From the IMG/VR virus record IMGVR_UViG_3300027840_000003, positions 1 through 41,418 of that record: 41,418 nt of DNA. One strand, given 5' to 3'. A program made the translations under genes and the position numbers. The stretch's first letter is position 1. Each line of letters opens with the position of its first letter. The notes beneath the pieces were generated by a model, which saw only the letters and a program-made list of their open reading frames with translations, was not told where the DNA came from and made no database searches. The DNA is from a virus. This document shows, in pieces, positions 20,647-28,382 of the stretch.

Positions 20647-21407
20647 ACTGAGTAAATCTTTCCGTTAAATAGTGTCTCGTGCTTGACAATAGGCACTGAT
20701 TGAATATGGTATCGGTTCTTACCTTTAATCTTAGTGACTACTACGAAGCCCGCCTGCCAGTTGGGGTCGCAAACGTATTCTGGACTAAGGTCGCACAAAC
20801 AGCCACTTCCTACGCCTACGATAGTGTCATCACCTAATGTCTTAAAATGCTCTCCTAGACGGTGTGTATGCCCTTGTATGACAGAACACGAGTATTTATC
20901 TACTAATGACTTCTCGGTGTATCCTGAGTGCTGTGAAGCCTTATTAAAGTGTCCTACCTTTATCTTGCCTAGTTGATAATAAGCGTCTCTACCTTTAGGT
21001 TGGATATACTTAATCTTGCGTTCGTCTAAGCAGAGTTTACCCTCTATCGTTAGTTCTGGCATTGAAGCGAAGTCTTGATACTCACCCCATAGTTTCTTCT
21101 TCAAGCGGTTCTCGTGGTTACCAGCTACATAGATAGTCTCGCCCTTAAAGATATGTTGTAGTTCATCTAATAGCATATTGGCTTGGTTGAACTCTTCTTG
21201 GATGTCAAACCCTCGGTTCGGGTCTTTTATGAATGAACTGATTGAATAGCAGTCCATAAAGTCACCGTTAATAATTACCCTATTAGGTTTGATGTCATCT
21301 ATTATCTGTAAGAGTATCTGCCAACTCTTCTTATCATAGTAAACACCGTGAACGTCTCCGAACACGACAGTAGTCTCTAATTGTTCTTTTGGTATTGTAA
21401 TTCCCAC
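20643..21407 (-). CDS. Calcineurin-like metallophosphoesterase 2
   Basis: 254 residues. VVFGDVHGVY (Asp18, His20), INGDFMD (Asp49), YVAGNHENR (Asn97-His98), VGHFNKAS and QGHTHRLG complete the two-metal site; all residues present. It resembles prophage and phage phosphoesterases near DNA metabolism genes. Together with the paralogue at 18513 it gives the phage two such enzymes, perhaps for different substrates (DNA ends, nucleotides or cyclic dinucleotides). Confidence 0.9.
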   Translation of the reverse strand: MGITIPKEQLETTVVFGDVHGVYYDKKSWQILLQIIDDIKPNRVIINGDFMDCYSISSFIKDPNRGFDIQEEFNQANMLLDELQHIFKGETIYVAGNHENRLKKKLWGEYQDFASMPELTIEGKLCLDERKIKYIQPKGRDAYYQLGKIKVGHFNKASQHSGYTEKSLVDKYSCSVIQGHTHRLGEHFKTLGDDTIVGVGSGCLCDLSPEYVCDPNWQAGFVVVTKIKGKNRYHIQSVPIVKHETLFNGKIYSV

Positions 21408-21416
21408 TTTGTCCCC

Positions 21417-21830
21417 CTATTTTTTTAATTGGTCGTAATTAGCTATACATTGTCTCAAAACGTCGTCCCCGATTGCTCTACAAACGTATATCCCCCCTCT
21501 ATATTCTGTTAATACCTCTCCTGCATCTTTTGCCCTTTCAATCTCAGTGATTGCCTGTAATGGTGTAGGCATCTTTGGTGGGTCGTATTCATGATGTAGT
21601 TGTTCGTGCATGTCTAAGAGCATGTGTGGAACGTGGGTCTCTATATTCCTAAGTGTCTGCATAATAACAAAAGAGCCCACTTGCTTGTAGGCTCTGCGAG
21701 TCCAAAACTCATGGTGTCTATTGAAATTGCGTGGTTGTGCGGTGTTCAACCTTGAGTCTAAGTTGAGGTCTCTAAAGTCTACGGGCATGCCTGTCTTGCG
21801 GTCAGTGGGGTATTCCAACCCCGTAATCAT
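21417..21830 (-). CDS. Conserved-looking phage protein with HH motif
   Basis: 137 residues. NFNRHHEFWTRRAYKQVGSF and HVPHMLLDMHEQLHHEYDPP recall a family of uncharacterised actinophage and Gram-positive phage proteins (NxHHxxW, then MHxxLH, PPxxP). Histidines might bind metal, but no known enzyme pattern is complete. ATG 21830 is coupled to the upstream stop (TAATG). Confidence 0.55.
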   Translation of the reverse strand: MITGLEYPTDRKTGMPVDFRDLNLDSRLNTAQPRNFNRHHEFWTRRAYKQVGSFVIMQTLRNIETHVPHMLLDMHEQLHHEYDPPKMPTPLQAITEIERAKDAGEVLTEYRGGIYVCRAIGDDVLRQCIANYDQLKK

Positions 21831-22138
21831 TATTCACCTGCCTCTATTCGTCGGCTTAGTTCTCTACCGATACGTCGGACTTCTTCCCAGCGAGAGTTAG
21901 TCTTTGCGACCTTAGCTAGTTTCTCTAATTGTTCCACAGTGAACTCAGCTAGTTCGTTCTGTTGTTTGAGTCCTTTAATAGACTCGTGTATGGCTCTTGC
22001 TGCGATTTCCTGCGATATAATCGAGCAGATACCTGTATAGTTTGCTTTGTCCCTGTACTCAGGATATTCAGTTTCTAGGCGAGATAGTTCGTCCATTAAT
22101 AGTGAACCTGGATACTGTTCTGGGTTGTGTATGTCCAT
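21830..22138 (-). CDS. 102-residue helical protein, first gene behind promoter
   Basis: ATG 22138 after AAAAAAGGAATACTT. Acidic and helical throughout (PGSLLMDELSRLETEYPEYR, LKQQNELAEFTVEQLEKLAK). Directly behind the TTGACA-N17-TATATT promoter, so first gene of the metabolism operon. No family recognised. Confidence 0.6.
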   Translation of the reverse strand: MDIHNPEQYPGSLLMDELSRLETEYPEYRDKANYTGICSIISQEIAARAIHESIKGLKQQNELAEFTVEQLEKLAKVAKTNSRWEEVRRIGRELSRRIEAGE

Positions 22139-22162
22139 AAGTATTCCTTTTTTATAAAGTCA

Positions 22163-22191
22163 AATATACCACAACCGATATGGGTTGTCAA
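22163..22191 (-). promoter_or_regulatory. Promoter of the leftward metabolism operon
   Basis: Minus strand TTGACA (22191-22186), 17-bp spacer, TATATT (22168-22163). Predicted start is near 22156, 18 nt before the first gene. It lies right after the holin stop, separating the late and metabolic transcripts. Confidence 0.75.
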
Positions 22192-22193
22192 TA

Positions 22194-22382
22194 CTAAAAT
22201 TTGTTAGCACTGGTAGGGTCGTTTAAAACGCCTACTGCTACTAGCAACTGCAACGCTACGGCTACAACACCATTAACTTGTGCACCTAGACCTGTGTCGA
22301 TAAAACCTAGAGTTAATAATAGTGTTACTATCTGAGCGACTATAGAAGCCCACAATACTTTTGATTTAAATCTGTTTTGCAT
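22194..22382 (-). CDS. Probable holin
   Basis: 62 residues. Two hydrophobic segments (about 10-29, VLWASIVAQIVTLLLTLGFI, and 38-53) with a short turn, then a NDPTSANKF ending typical of Gram-positive phage holins of the phi LC3/Phage_holin type (..NPT...NF). It makes membrane holes at the end of infection so that the endolysin can reach peptidoglycan. It sits just downstream of the endolysin gene with AAAGG before ATG. Confidence 0.75.
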   Translation of the reverse strand: MQNRFKSKVLWASIVAQIVTLLLTLGFIDTGLGAQVNGVVAVALQLLVAVGVLNDPTSANKF

Positions 22383-22383
22383 A

Positions 22384-23130
22384 TTATACCTTTCGCCAGC
22401 TTGAGAGCCAGTCCTTTAGTTTAATGAACAGTTTGACTATAAAGTCCCATAATGTTTCTTTGGGCGGTTCTACGGGCTTAGGTGGCTCTACAGGAGGTTC
22501 TGGTGGTAATTTACTGCCCTCATTGATAATCGTTGATACGGGTGGTTTAGTAACGTCAGATGCGACTACTCGTTTGACTTCTACTCCGTCGTGTTTGGTA
22601 ACTGTGTAAACTATTTTGCGTTCACCGTCTTTACCCTCTACGACGTTAGTCTTGCCGACTTCTAGTGTAGGGTCTGCCTGTTTAATCGTGTCTCTTAGAA
22701 TAGGTGTAACCTTCGTCTCTGAGACAACATCTTCCCATATAAGAGTCTTAACAGTTCCACAGTATTCACTCCAACCTAAGTATTTACAGCCACCGTTATA
22801 CTTACCATATACAGCGACAATATCATTTAGATTAGGATGAATGTATCCTTGTGGGTGAACACCGCCCTGTGTAGAAGATGCTACCATTCCGTCATCTAAT
22901 GAAATAGCAACGTGTCCCATAGGTTCATTGCCTAGTGAGAAGTAAACAGCAACAGTCTTTCCTTTAGGTGGTGCTTCTGCGTGGTTCTTACCACCGTAGT
23001 TTGCTTGCCATGCCGCAGTTGCGTGTGGATAAGGGTGGTCTGTTCCAAAGGCGTCTTGAACGTATTTTAAGCACCAACCACCTGTGTATGGTACTCGCCA
23101 ATTTGCGTCTCTATTTTGTATCCATCCCAT
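22384..23130 (-). CDS. Endolysin: CHAP amidase/peptidase with G5 domain
   Basis: 248 residues. N-terminal CHAP domain: Cys20 in TGGWCLKYVQDAFG, His73 in GHVAISLDDG, and a final Cys-rich end (GGCKYLGWSEYCG). Residues about 138-206 form a G5 domain (TLEVGKTNVVEGKDGERKIV, then YTVTKHDGVEV). A proline-rich linker then leads to an amphipathic C-terminus (LWDFIVKLFIKLKDWLSSW). CHAP enzymes cut peptidoglycan peptides; G5 is thought to bind wall sugars. No signal peptide, so holin-dependent. Start ATG 23130 overlaps the stop of a 9-codon minigene. Confidence 0.9.
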   Translation of the reverse strand: MGWIQNRDANWRVPYTGGWCLKYVQDAFGTDHPYPHATAAWQANYGGKNHAEAPPKGKTVAVYFSLGNEPMGHVAISLDDGMVASSTQGGVHPQGYIHPNLNDIVAVYGKYNGGCKYLGWSEYCGTVKTLIWEDVVSETKVTPILRDTIKQADPTLEVGKTNVVEGKDGERKIVYTVTKHDGVEVKRVVASDVTKPPVSTIINEGSKLPPEPPVEPPKPVEPPKETLWDFIVKLFIKLKDWLSSWRKV

Positions 23131-23159
23131 TACTTACATCCTTTACGTGGTTTACTCAT
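23130..23159 (-). CDS. Possible 9-residue minigene coupling lysis genes
   Basis: MSKPRKGCK: ATG overlaps the TGA of the upstream gene (ATGA), TAA overlaps the endolysin ATG (TAATG), and a perfect AAAGGAGGTTGT ribosome site precedes it. It may serve to couple translation or as a timing device rather than as a peptide. Confidence 0.35.
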   Translation of the reverse strand: MSKPRKGCK

Positions 23160-23542
23160 ACAACCTCCTTTATATGTTGTTTATCTACTTCTTGCATCTT
23201 AACGTGTTGTCCGTTCATCTCTTTATAGGCTTTATAATTTCTATCTGCAACACTAACTGCCGTATTCTGTGCTTGTATCATCAGTTCAGCTAGGTGTCCG
23301 TTGCGTTCTTTTGCTTCTTTTGCTATTCTACGGTTAGATTCAGTATTATCTTTTAGGTTATCTGATAACATCTTCAGGGCTTCTGCGTTTAATTTAGACG
23401 TACATATACGTTCTTCTCGGTCTGCCTTAGTAATAGTATTCAGCCATTTCATAAATATACCAGCTACAGCACCTACTAGGGCAGCAACAGAACCGATTAT
23501 TATTGCTACTTCCTGTGCTTGCATTCCTGAAGTCTCCATCAT
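23156..23542 (-). CDS. Membrane-anchored coiled-coil protein of the lysis module
   Basis: 128 residues. One transmembrane helix (about 12-33, VAIIIGSVAALVGAVAGIFM) followed by a long charged helical part (NLKDNTESNRRIAKEAKERN...). It could be a second holin/antiholin or a spanin-like factor of the lysis cassette (immediately upstream of endolysin). Start ATG 23542 or the Met one codon later, after ATAAGGAACT. Confidence 0.65.
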   Translation of the reverse strand: MMETSGMQAQEVAIIIGSVAALVGAVAGIFMKWLNTITKADREERICTSKLNAEALKMLSDNLKDNTESNRRIAKEAKERNGHLAELMIQAQNTAVSVADRNYKAYKEMNGQHVKMQEVDKQHIKEVV

Positions 23543-23548
23543 AGTTCC

Positions 23549-25420
23549 TTATAGGAGAGCGTTCTTAATAGCTATAATAGTCGGTACTAGGTCTCCAGAA
23601 ATCGTGATTGATGCCGATGATGCTACTCCAGTTTTTACATTAAAGTAATATGATGCTTGAGCAGCGTAATTCACTGTCTTAGATTTATACAATGTAATAG
23701 CCATAGAACCAGCGCTTGTACCCTGTGCTTTGTAGTATGTTGTTAATTCTGTATCTGATTCAGTGTTATTGGCGGTACTAATTGTAGCGTATATTTCTGG
23801 GTAGTTTGTATTGTTAATACATTTTATAGCAGAACTATATTCTGTCTTCCAGTTACCAATCGGAACTGTTATAACCATTCCACCATACGTTCCCGATGTA
23901 GGTGTAAGGTTATACCAAGTGGTGGCAGTAGGTGTAGAGACTGTACCTGATACCCTAGATATAGATTCTACAGTCCATCTATTCTCTTGTAGTGGGAATC
24001 CATAAGGTGCTTTCAACCCTGAATAACTTACAGCACTAACTCCTCCACTTGTAGGGATAGTACAACCCTCTGGGACTTGAACTACGACTGTGGTGTTGAC
24101 TGAAAAGGCAGCACTTTGAACGATACCGTAATCTAATGTAGAACTGATTAAACCACTGGCTTGTGTGCCGAATGGTGAGTCTGCGTTTGTAGCTACGGCA
24201 CTTCCAACAGCCGTAAGGTCGTTAGGTGTGGTTGTATTAAGGTCTGTTATTGCATTGTTAAACGAGTAAGCCGAGAGTAAATTAGTTTCTGTACCCGCAA
24301 GTCCTTGCGACATTTGTGAACGTATTGTTGCCTCGCTTAGTGCTGCATCAAATACAGCCGCTTGAGCAATTTTACCAGGGAATGGATTTGAATAGTCATG
24401 TAATAGACAGCCAATCGTTAGGTCAGTAGTACCCTGTACTAATGTTGTTGCTGTACCTGTTAGAACATATGCCCTCGGTACTTCTATGCCATCAATCCAA
24501 ATCTTTTGAGCAGCTGTATCGGCTGCCGACATATCTAGAGTTGCAGCAATGTGTACCCATTTATTAAGTGGCAAGGATTGGTAGGATGTTATAACCTTAT
24601 TATTACCAGCAGTTTTTAGACCCCGTAGGGCTACTGTTCCATTGGCATCTACCAGTAACGACCAGCCTTCTGTCGTGGCATTTCTGCGGGCTATAACTCC
24701 ACCAGCCGCATAAGAAGATAGTTTAACCCAAGCCGATACCGTGAACACGGTAGTAAAAGTTAATTTATTAGGTGTTGCTTTTTTATAATACTGTGTTGTA
24801 CCGTTTAGTGAAGTACATTGGGTTGGGGCTGCGACTGTGCGAGTAGTTTTAAGTCTTTGTCCTGGGGAGAGGATGTTGGTGTAATCTACGTCATCAAAAA
24901 CAAGCGAGTAAGACCTTTGACCATTGTAAGTAACGTGGTTAGGAGCAGTAGCTATGGTTGTCCAGTCAGGAGATGGGGTTTGTCCACCTACTGTTAGGTT
25001 AGTTACTATAGCGTTAGTAATGGTGGCGGTGGTTGCTTCGATAGAGTCAGCGTGTATATCTGAGTGAGCACCTGTATCTTTGTGTTCTACTTTAAGTCCC
25101 TTTGTAATCATATTGTTATGAGTAGCAGTCGTGTAATCAACTACTGTAGCACCACCAGTATGTGTCTGGTCTGTACCTGAAGTCCATTTAACACCTGTTA
25201 CTTGAACACCAGCGGTATCAATAATGCCTGTAAATACTTGCTTCTTAACTGCGTCAGTTGGGTCAACAATAAATACTGCTGCTCTACCATTGGTATAGCC
25301 TGCTACTGAGTTCAAAGGTACTGTTGTTGCACTAGCTGAAATCGTAGAAGCCAAAGTGGTGGTAAAGCCATTCTGTGCTTCTGGGAAGTGTGATACTACT
25401 GTTGAGACGTTTGTTGCCAT
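23549..25420 (-). CDS. Tail fibre/adhesin with LamG (concanavalin-like) domain
   Basis: 623 residues, start ATG 25420 after AAGGAAAATAAAC. The N-terminal 140 residues are a Thr/Ala/Val-rich beta stretch (FTTTLASTISASATTVPLNS). Residues about 200-370 form a LamG-like jelly roll: SLNGTTQYYKKATPNKLTFT, VSAWVKLSSYAAGGVIARRN, WVHIAATLDM, KIWIDGIEVPR, PGKIAQAAVFDAALSEATIR. The C-terminal 200 residues are another beta-rich region. This is a typical receptor-binding virion protein that recognises host surface sugars; it lies between the nozzle and the lysis genes. The exact receptor is unknown. Confidence 0.8.
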   Translation of the reverse strand: MATNVSTVVSHFPEAQNGFTTTLASTISASATTVPLNSVAGYTNGRAAVFIVDPTDAVKKQVFTGIIDTAGVQVTGVKWTSGTDQTHTGGATVVDYTTATHNNMITKGLKVEHKDTGAHSDIHADSIEATTATITNAIVTNLTVGGQTPSPDWTTIATAPNHVTYNGQRSYSLVFDDVDYTNILSPGQRLKTTRTVAAPTQCTSLNGTTQYYKKATPNKLTFTTVFTVSAWVKLSSYAAGGVIARRNATTEGWSLLVDANGTVALRGLKTAGNNKVITSYQSLPLNKWVHIAATLDMSAADTAAQKIWIDGIEVPRAYVLTGTATTLVQGTTDLTIGCLLHDYSNPFPGKIAQAAVFDAALSEATIRSQMSQGLAGTETNLLSAYSFNNAITDLNTTTPNDLTAVGSAVATNADSPFGTQASGLISSTLDYGIVQSAAFSVNTTVVVQVPEGCTIPTSGGVSAVSYSGLKAPYGFPLQENRWTVESISRVSGTVSTPTATTWYNLTPTSGTYGGMVITVPIGNWKTEYSSAIKCINNTNYPEIYATISTANNTESDTELTTYYKAQGTSAGSMAITLYKSKTVNYAAQASYYFNVKTGVASSASITISGDLVPTIIAIKNALL

Positions 25421-25464
25421 TGTTTATTTTCCTTGTCTTTGTTTATAGTTTAACATATATTCGC

Positions 25465-27471
25465 CTAATTTAATCTTTCCTGTCGTGGGAATCCGCTCTG
25501 AGTGTCAGTTCCCCAAGTTTGAAGTGTTCTTAGGATATAGTAAGCATCTAATGAAGTAGTCGTAATTCGCCATTGGACATTCCTTAGTTCTTTTTGGACT
25601 GTGAAGTATCTCCAAGTAGAAGACTCTGAGAAAGTATCGCCAACATTAGTCGTATCATCCCACATAGTCGTATCCCACATTAGTGAGTCCCAACCGTAAG
25701 GTGTAGTCTTTGGTGCGATAGTAGCAGACTTATTGGACTTAAATCCTTTTGAGCGTTCCGTACCTAGAAGTTCTACGTTTATACTTCCTTGAGGTTGTGA
25801 GAGTTCTATCTCTGCTTGTTCTGTGAATTGGAACTCTGCCCTATTCTTAGTGGTTGGATAAAGCCCAGTAGTGACTGAAGTAGTAAATGGAACACCGTAG
25901 TCTCCCTGAATACCAGAACTAATCTCACTTAATTGAACATCTCCTGGTCGGATAGCTAGTAGTTTCTGGACTTTATTTGTAGTCGTGTAGCGTAGGAACT
26001 TCTTAAATCCAATCGTAAAGGCGGAAGGTAGCCAAGCCTTTCTTTCAGTATCAAACACCATAGTATAGTTATTAGTTGTAGAGCCTCTAGGAACTGAGAA
26101 CAATACCTTAGCATCGAAGTAGACTGAGGCAATACCAGTTTCAGCACTAGCAGTTATCTGTTTTACGTTAGGTCGTATATTAGCACTTGCCTCGTCAGTT
26201 GAAAGCAAGTTTAGGAACTGTGCTCTTGTACCTAGATTATAAATAGCCTGAGAGTTATAGAAGAAGTAATCATTTAAGACGTTTACGACTGAACCACTAG
26301 AAGGAGTACCTCTAGAACCTGGAAGTTTATAAGCTGAAGGTATAGTCGTAGTAAATCCACTTATCTCAATATCGGATAGAGTCATTTGAATGATAGAACC
26401 TTGTCCATCAGCACTATCCATCCATACAGTAGATACTGGGGTTCCTTTACCATCTCGGTAGTCTTCAACGTGTATAGGTCGGTATTTACCACCTGGTTGC
26501 CACTCTAGATAGCCACCACCAGCACCTGGAGCAAAGGCACCATAAGGAGCCGAGCCTGATGTAAACCATATCCTGTAGGGGTTTGCAGTGTCTCCTACGC
26601 CATACATACGAGAACCTACGTTAACAAGTTCTTTTACAAGTGGACCTTCAGCAGTTGAGTCTGTAGGGGCTACAGTAGATGGAACTACACTAGCTGTTCC
26701 AAAATCAGAATAGACTACAGTAGTGCCTACAGTTCCTGAAGCCACAGAGTCCAAGTAGTAGAAGTTTATATTGTCTTCACTCATATAGATATCCCACCTA
26801 GTTTGAGTCGCTACTGATACAGGTGTTGTTACTGAGGCATAATTAGTTGTAGTCCAGTCTGACCTAGCTAGATTAGTTTGAACTGATACAGCACCAACTT
26901 CTGACGCAACTGAGTATCCTATGTCATTTACTCTAGCAATCTTATAGTAGTAGATGTATCCACTTCCACCTAGAGTTCCAACTTCGGCAACTGTAGGAGC
27001 ATCTGGTTTAGTTAAAGGTCCGTATTGATTTAGAACTGTAGTTCCGTCATAAAGGATAATATTATCAACTCCATTAGTAATGTAAAGGTTAGAGTTGTAT
27101 TGATTCATATTTACTTTATTACCAGCTGTATAAGTAGCACCAGTACAAGCAGTCCAACTCTGTCCATCATCTAATGAACGGTAGATAGTTCCACCAGCCG
27201 CTACTACTAAGTGAATAGCACCTGCTAGGTCAAAGTAATCAAATCCATCTATCTCACTAGCACTAGGAGCAGTTCCAATATAATTAACACCCCATCTAGG
27301 AGCTGGTTGTCCATCTTCTACTAATAAGACGTTCTCTGCTTCGTCTAGAGCGTCTTTAGGGAGCCTCGACTTATCAATAAGAGAAATAACCCCTCTTTTC
27401 CAGTTAGTCAATGTAAGATAACTTGGTGTTGGGAAGTTCTGTGGTAGTGGGCTTTTACCTGGTGCTGGCAT
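25465..27471 (-). CDS. Probable tail nozzle protein (T7 gp12/P22 gp10-like)
   Basis: 668 residues, mostly beta. The N-terminus NWKRGVISLIDKSRLPKDAL, DEAENVLLVEDGQPAPRWGV is the conserved start of phage nozzle/tubular-B type propeller proteins; repeating strands (LYITNGVDNIILYDG, IYRSLDDGQSWTAC, QWRITTTSLDAYYIL) support a beta-propeller. It lies 6 bp after the adaptor gene, the order seen in podoviruses. It would form the short tail tip through which DNA leaves. Confidence 0.75.
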   Translation of the reverse strand: MPAPGKSPLPQNFPTPSYLTLTNWKRGVISLIDKSRLPKDALDEAENVLLVEDGQPAPRWGVNYIGTAPSASEIDGFDYFDLAGAIHLVVAAGGTIYRSLDDGQSWTACTGATYTAGNKVNMNQYNSNLYITNGVDNIILYDGTTVLNQYGPLTKPDAPTVAEVGTLGGSGYIYYYKIARVNDIGYSVASEVGAVSVQTNLARSDWTTTNYASVTTPVSVATQTRWDIYMSEDNINFYYLDSVASGTVGTTVVYSDFGTASVVPSTVAPTDSTAEGPLVKELVNVGSRMYGVGDTANPYRIWFTSGSAPYGAFAPGAGGGYLEWQPGGKYRPIHVEDYRDGKGTPVSTVWMDSADGQGSIIQMTLSDIEISGFTTTIPSAYKLPGSRGTPSSGSVVNVLNDYFFYNSQAIYNLGTRAQFLNLLSTDEASANIRPNVKQITASAETGIASVYFDAKVLFSVPRGSTTNNYTMVFDTERKAWLPSAFTIGFKKFLRYTTTNKVQKLLAIRPGDVQLSEISSGIQGDYGVPFTTSVTTGLYPTTKNRAEFQFTEQAEIELSQPQGSINVELLGTERSKGFKSNKSATIAPKTTPYGWDSLMWDTTMWDDTTNVGDTFSESSTWRYFTVQKELRNVQWRITTTSLDAYYILRTLQTWGTDTQSGFPRQERLN

Positions 27472-27476
27472 GGGGA

Positions 27477-28358
27477 TTACCTACCCCACTCGCTTCCAGA
27501 GTTGTCAACTACCTGCCATGGATTAGCCCATGAACCTGAGTTATTCTCTAGTTGCATAATCTTTAGTGCCTCTTCAGCATCATCAATAGCAGACTTATAG
27601 TAAGGGTTGCGAGAAGCCCTAAACCTGTTACCGAGCATTCTGTGGACTATAAAGTAAGGGTTAGGTATCTCAGAGATTGTGTCTCCAGCAGTATATTCTG
27701 TAGGTTTCTTGTAGTAGTCGTAATCAATACTCATACCGTTAATTGAACTGTCAGGAGCTGGGTTTAAGTGAAGTAGATACCCATTAGATAGTATCCTATA
27801 AGTAGTAGAAGCAACTGTCTGTGATACACTAGCTGTCAATTCAGTAGGACTAACAAAGGCAGTAATAGTAGCCGACTCACCAGTATGGAAGACAATTTGT
27901 TTTCCTACCATAGCTGATGTGAATGTCGTAGCAACACCTGTAATAGTTGTATCAGACTGTGAAACAGTCCCTGCACTATAAAAGGTTGGGTTCCTAGTAA
28001 AGTAGGCTATCGTGCTATCATCACCGTTAAACTGAACGTCTTGTGGTTCTACTATAGGGTAGTGTCGGACTGTGTTATTATTACTATCTTTTATCCTTAC
28101 TGAGCCACCAGCTAGTTTGAAGTTTACTGGGGCATCATAATCTGTGACACCAGTAATAACCAGGTGGTCTCCAGTGCCATCACTTAGGCAGGTATCGAAT
28201 AGTTCTTTCCAAAAAGTTCCGTCATAACTAGCCCAACGAGATAGAGCCTCGTTAGCAAACCTCATTCCAATAGTAAACTCGTCATCTGTTGATAGTGGGG
28301 TATCCTTTTCAGCCCTGTAGAGGGTGTAGAATGCCGAGAAAATTGAGTCAAAATCCAT
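27477..28358 (-). CDS. Probable head-tail adaptor (T7 gp11-like)
   Basis: 293 residues. The N-terminal helices DSIFSAFYTLYRAEKDTPLS, FTIGMRFANEALSRWASYDG and WKELFDTC resemble the tail tubular A/adaptor family, followed by beta regions and a C-terminal helix (AIDDAEEALKIMQLENNSGS). It binds the portal and nozzle in podoviruses. Start ATG 28358 after AAGGAAAAACAAAC. The order internal virion protein, adaptor, nozzle matches a short-tailed phage. Confidence 0.75.
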   Translation of the reverse strand: MDFDSIFSAFYTLYRAEKDTPLSTDDEFTIGMRFANEALSRWASYDGTFWKELFDTCLSDGTGDHLVITGVTDYDAPVNFKLAGGSVRIKDSNNNTVRHYPIVEPQDVQFNGDDSTIAYFTRNPTFYSAGTVSQSDTTITGVATTFTSAMVGKQIVFHTGESATITAFVSPTELTASVSQTVASTTYRILSNGYLLHLNPAPDSSINGMSIDYDYYKKPTEYTAGDTISEIPNPYFIVHRMLGNRFRASRNPYYKSAIDDAEEALKIMQLENNSGSWANPWQVVDNSGSEWGR

Positions 28359-28382
28359 GTTTGTTTTTCCTTGTTTTCTTTA

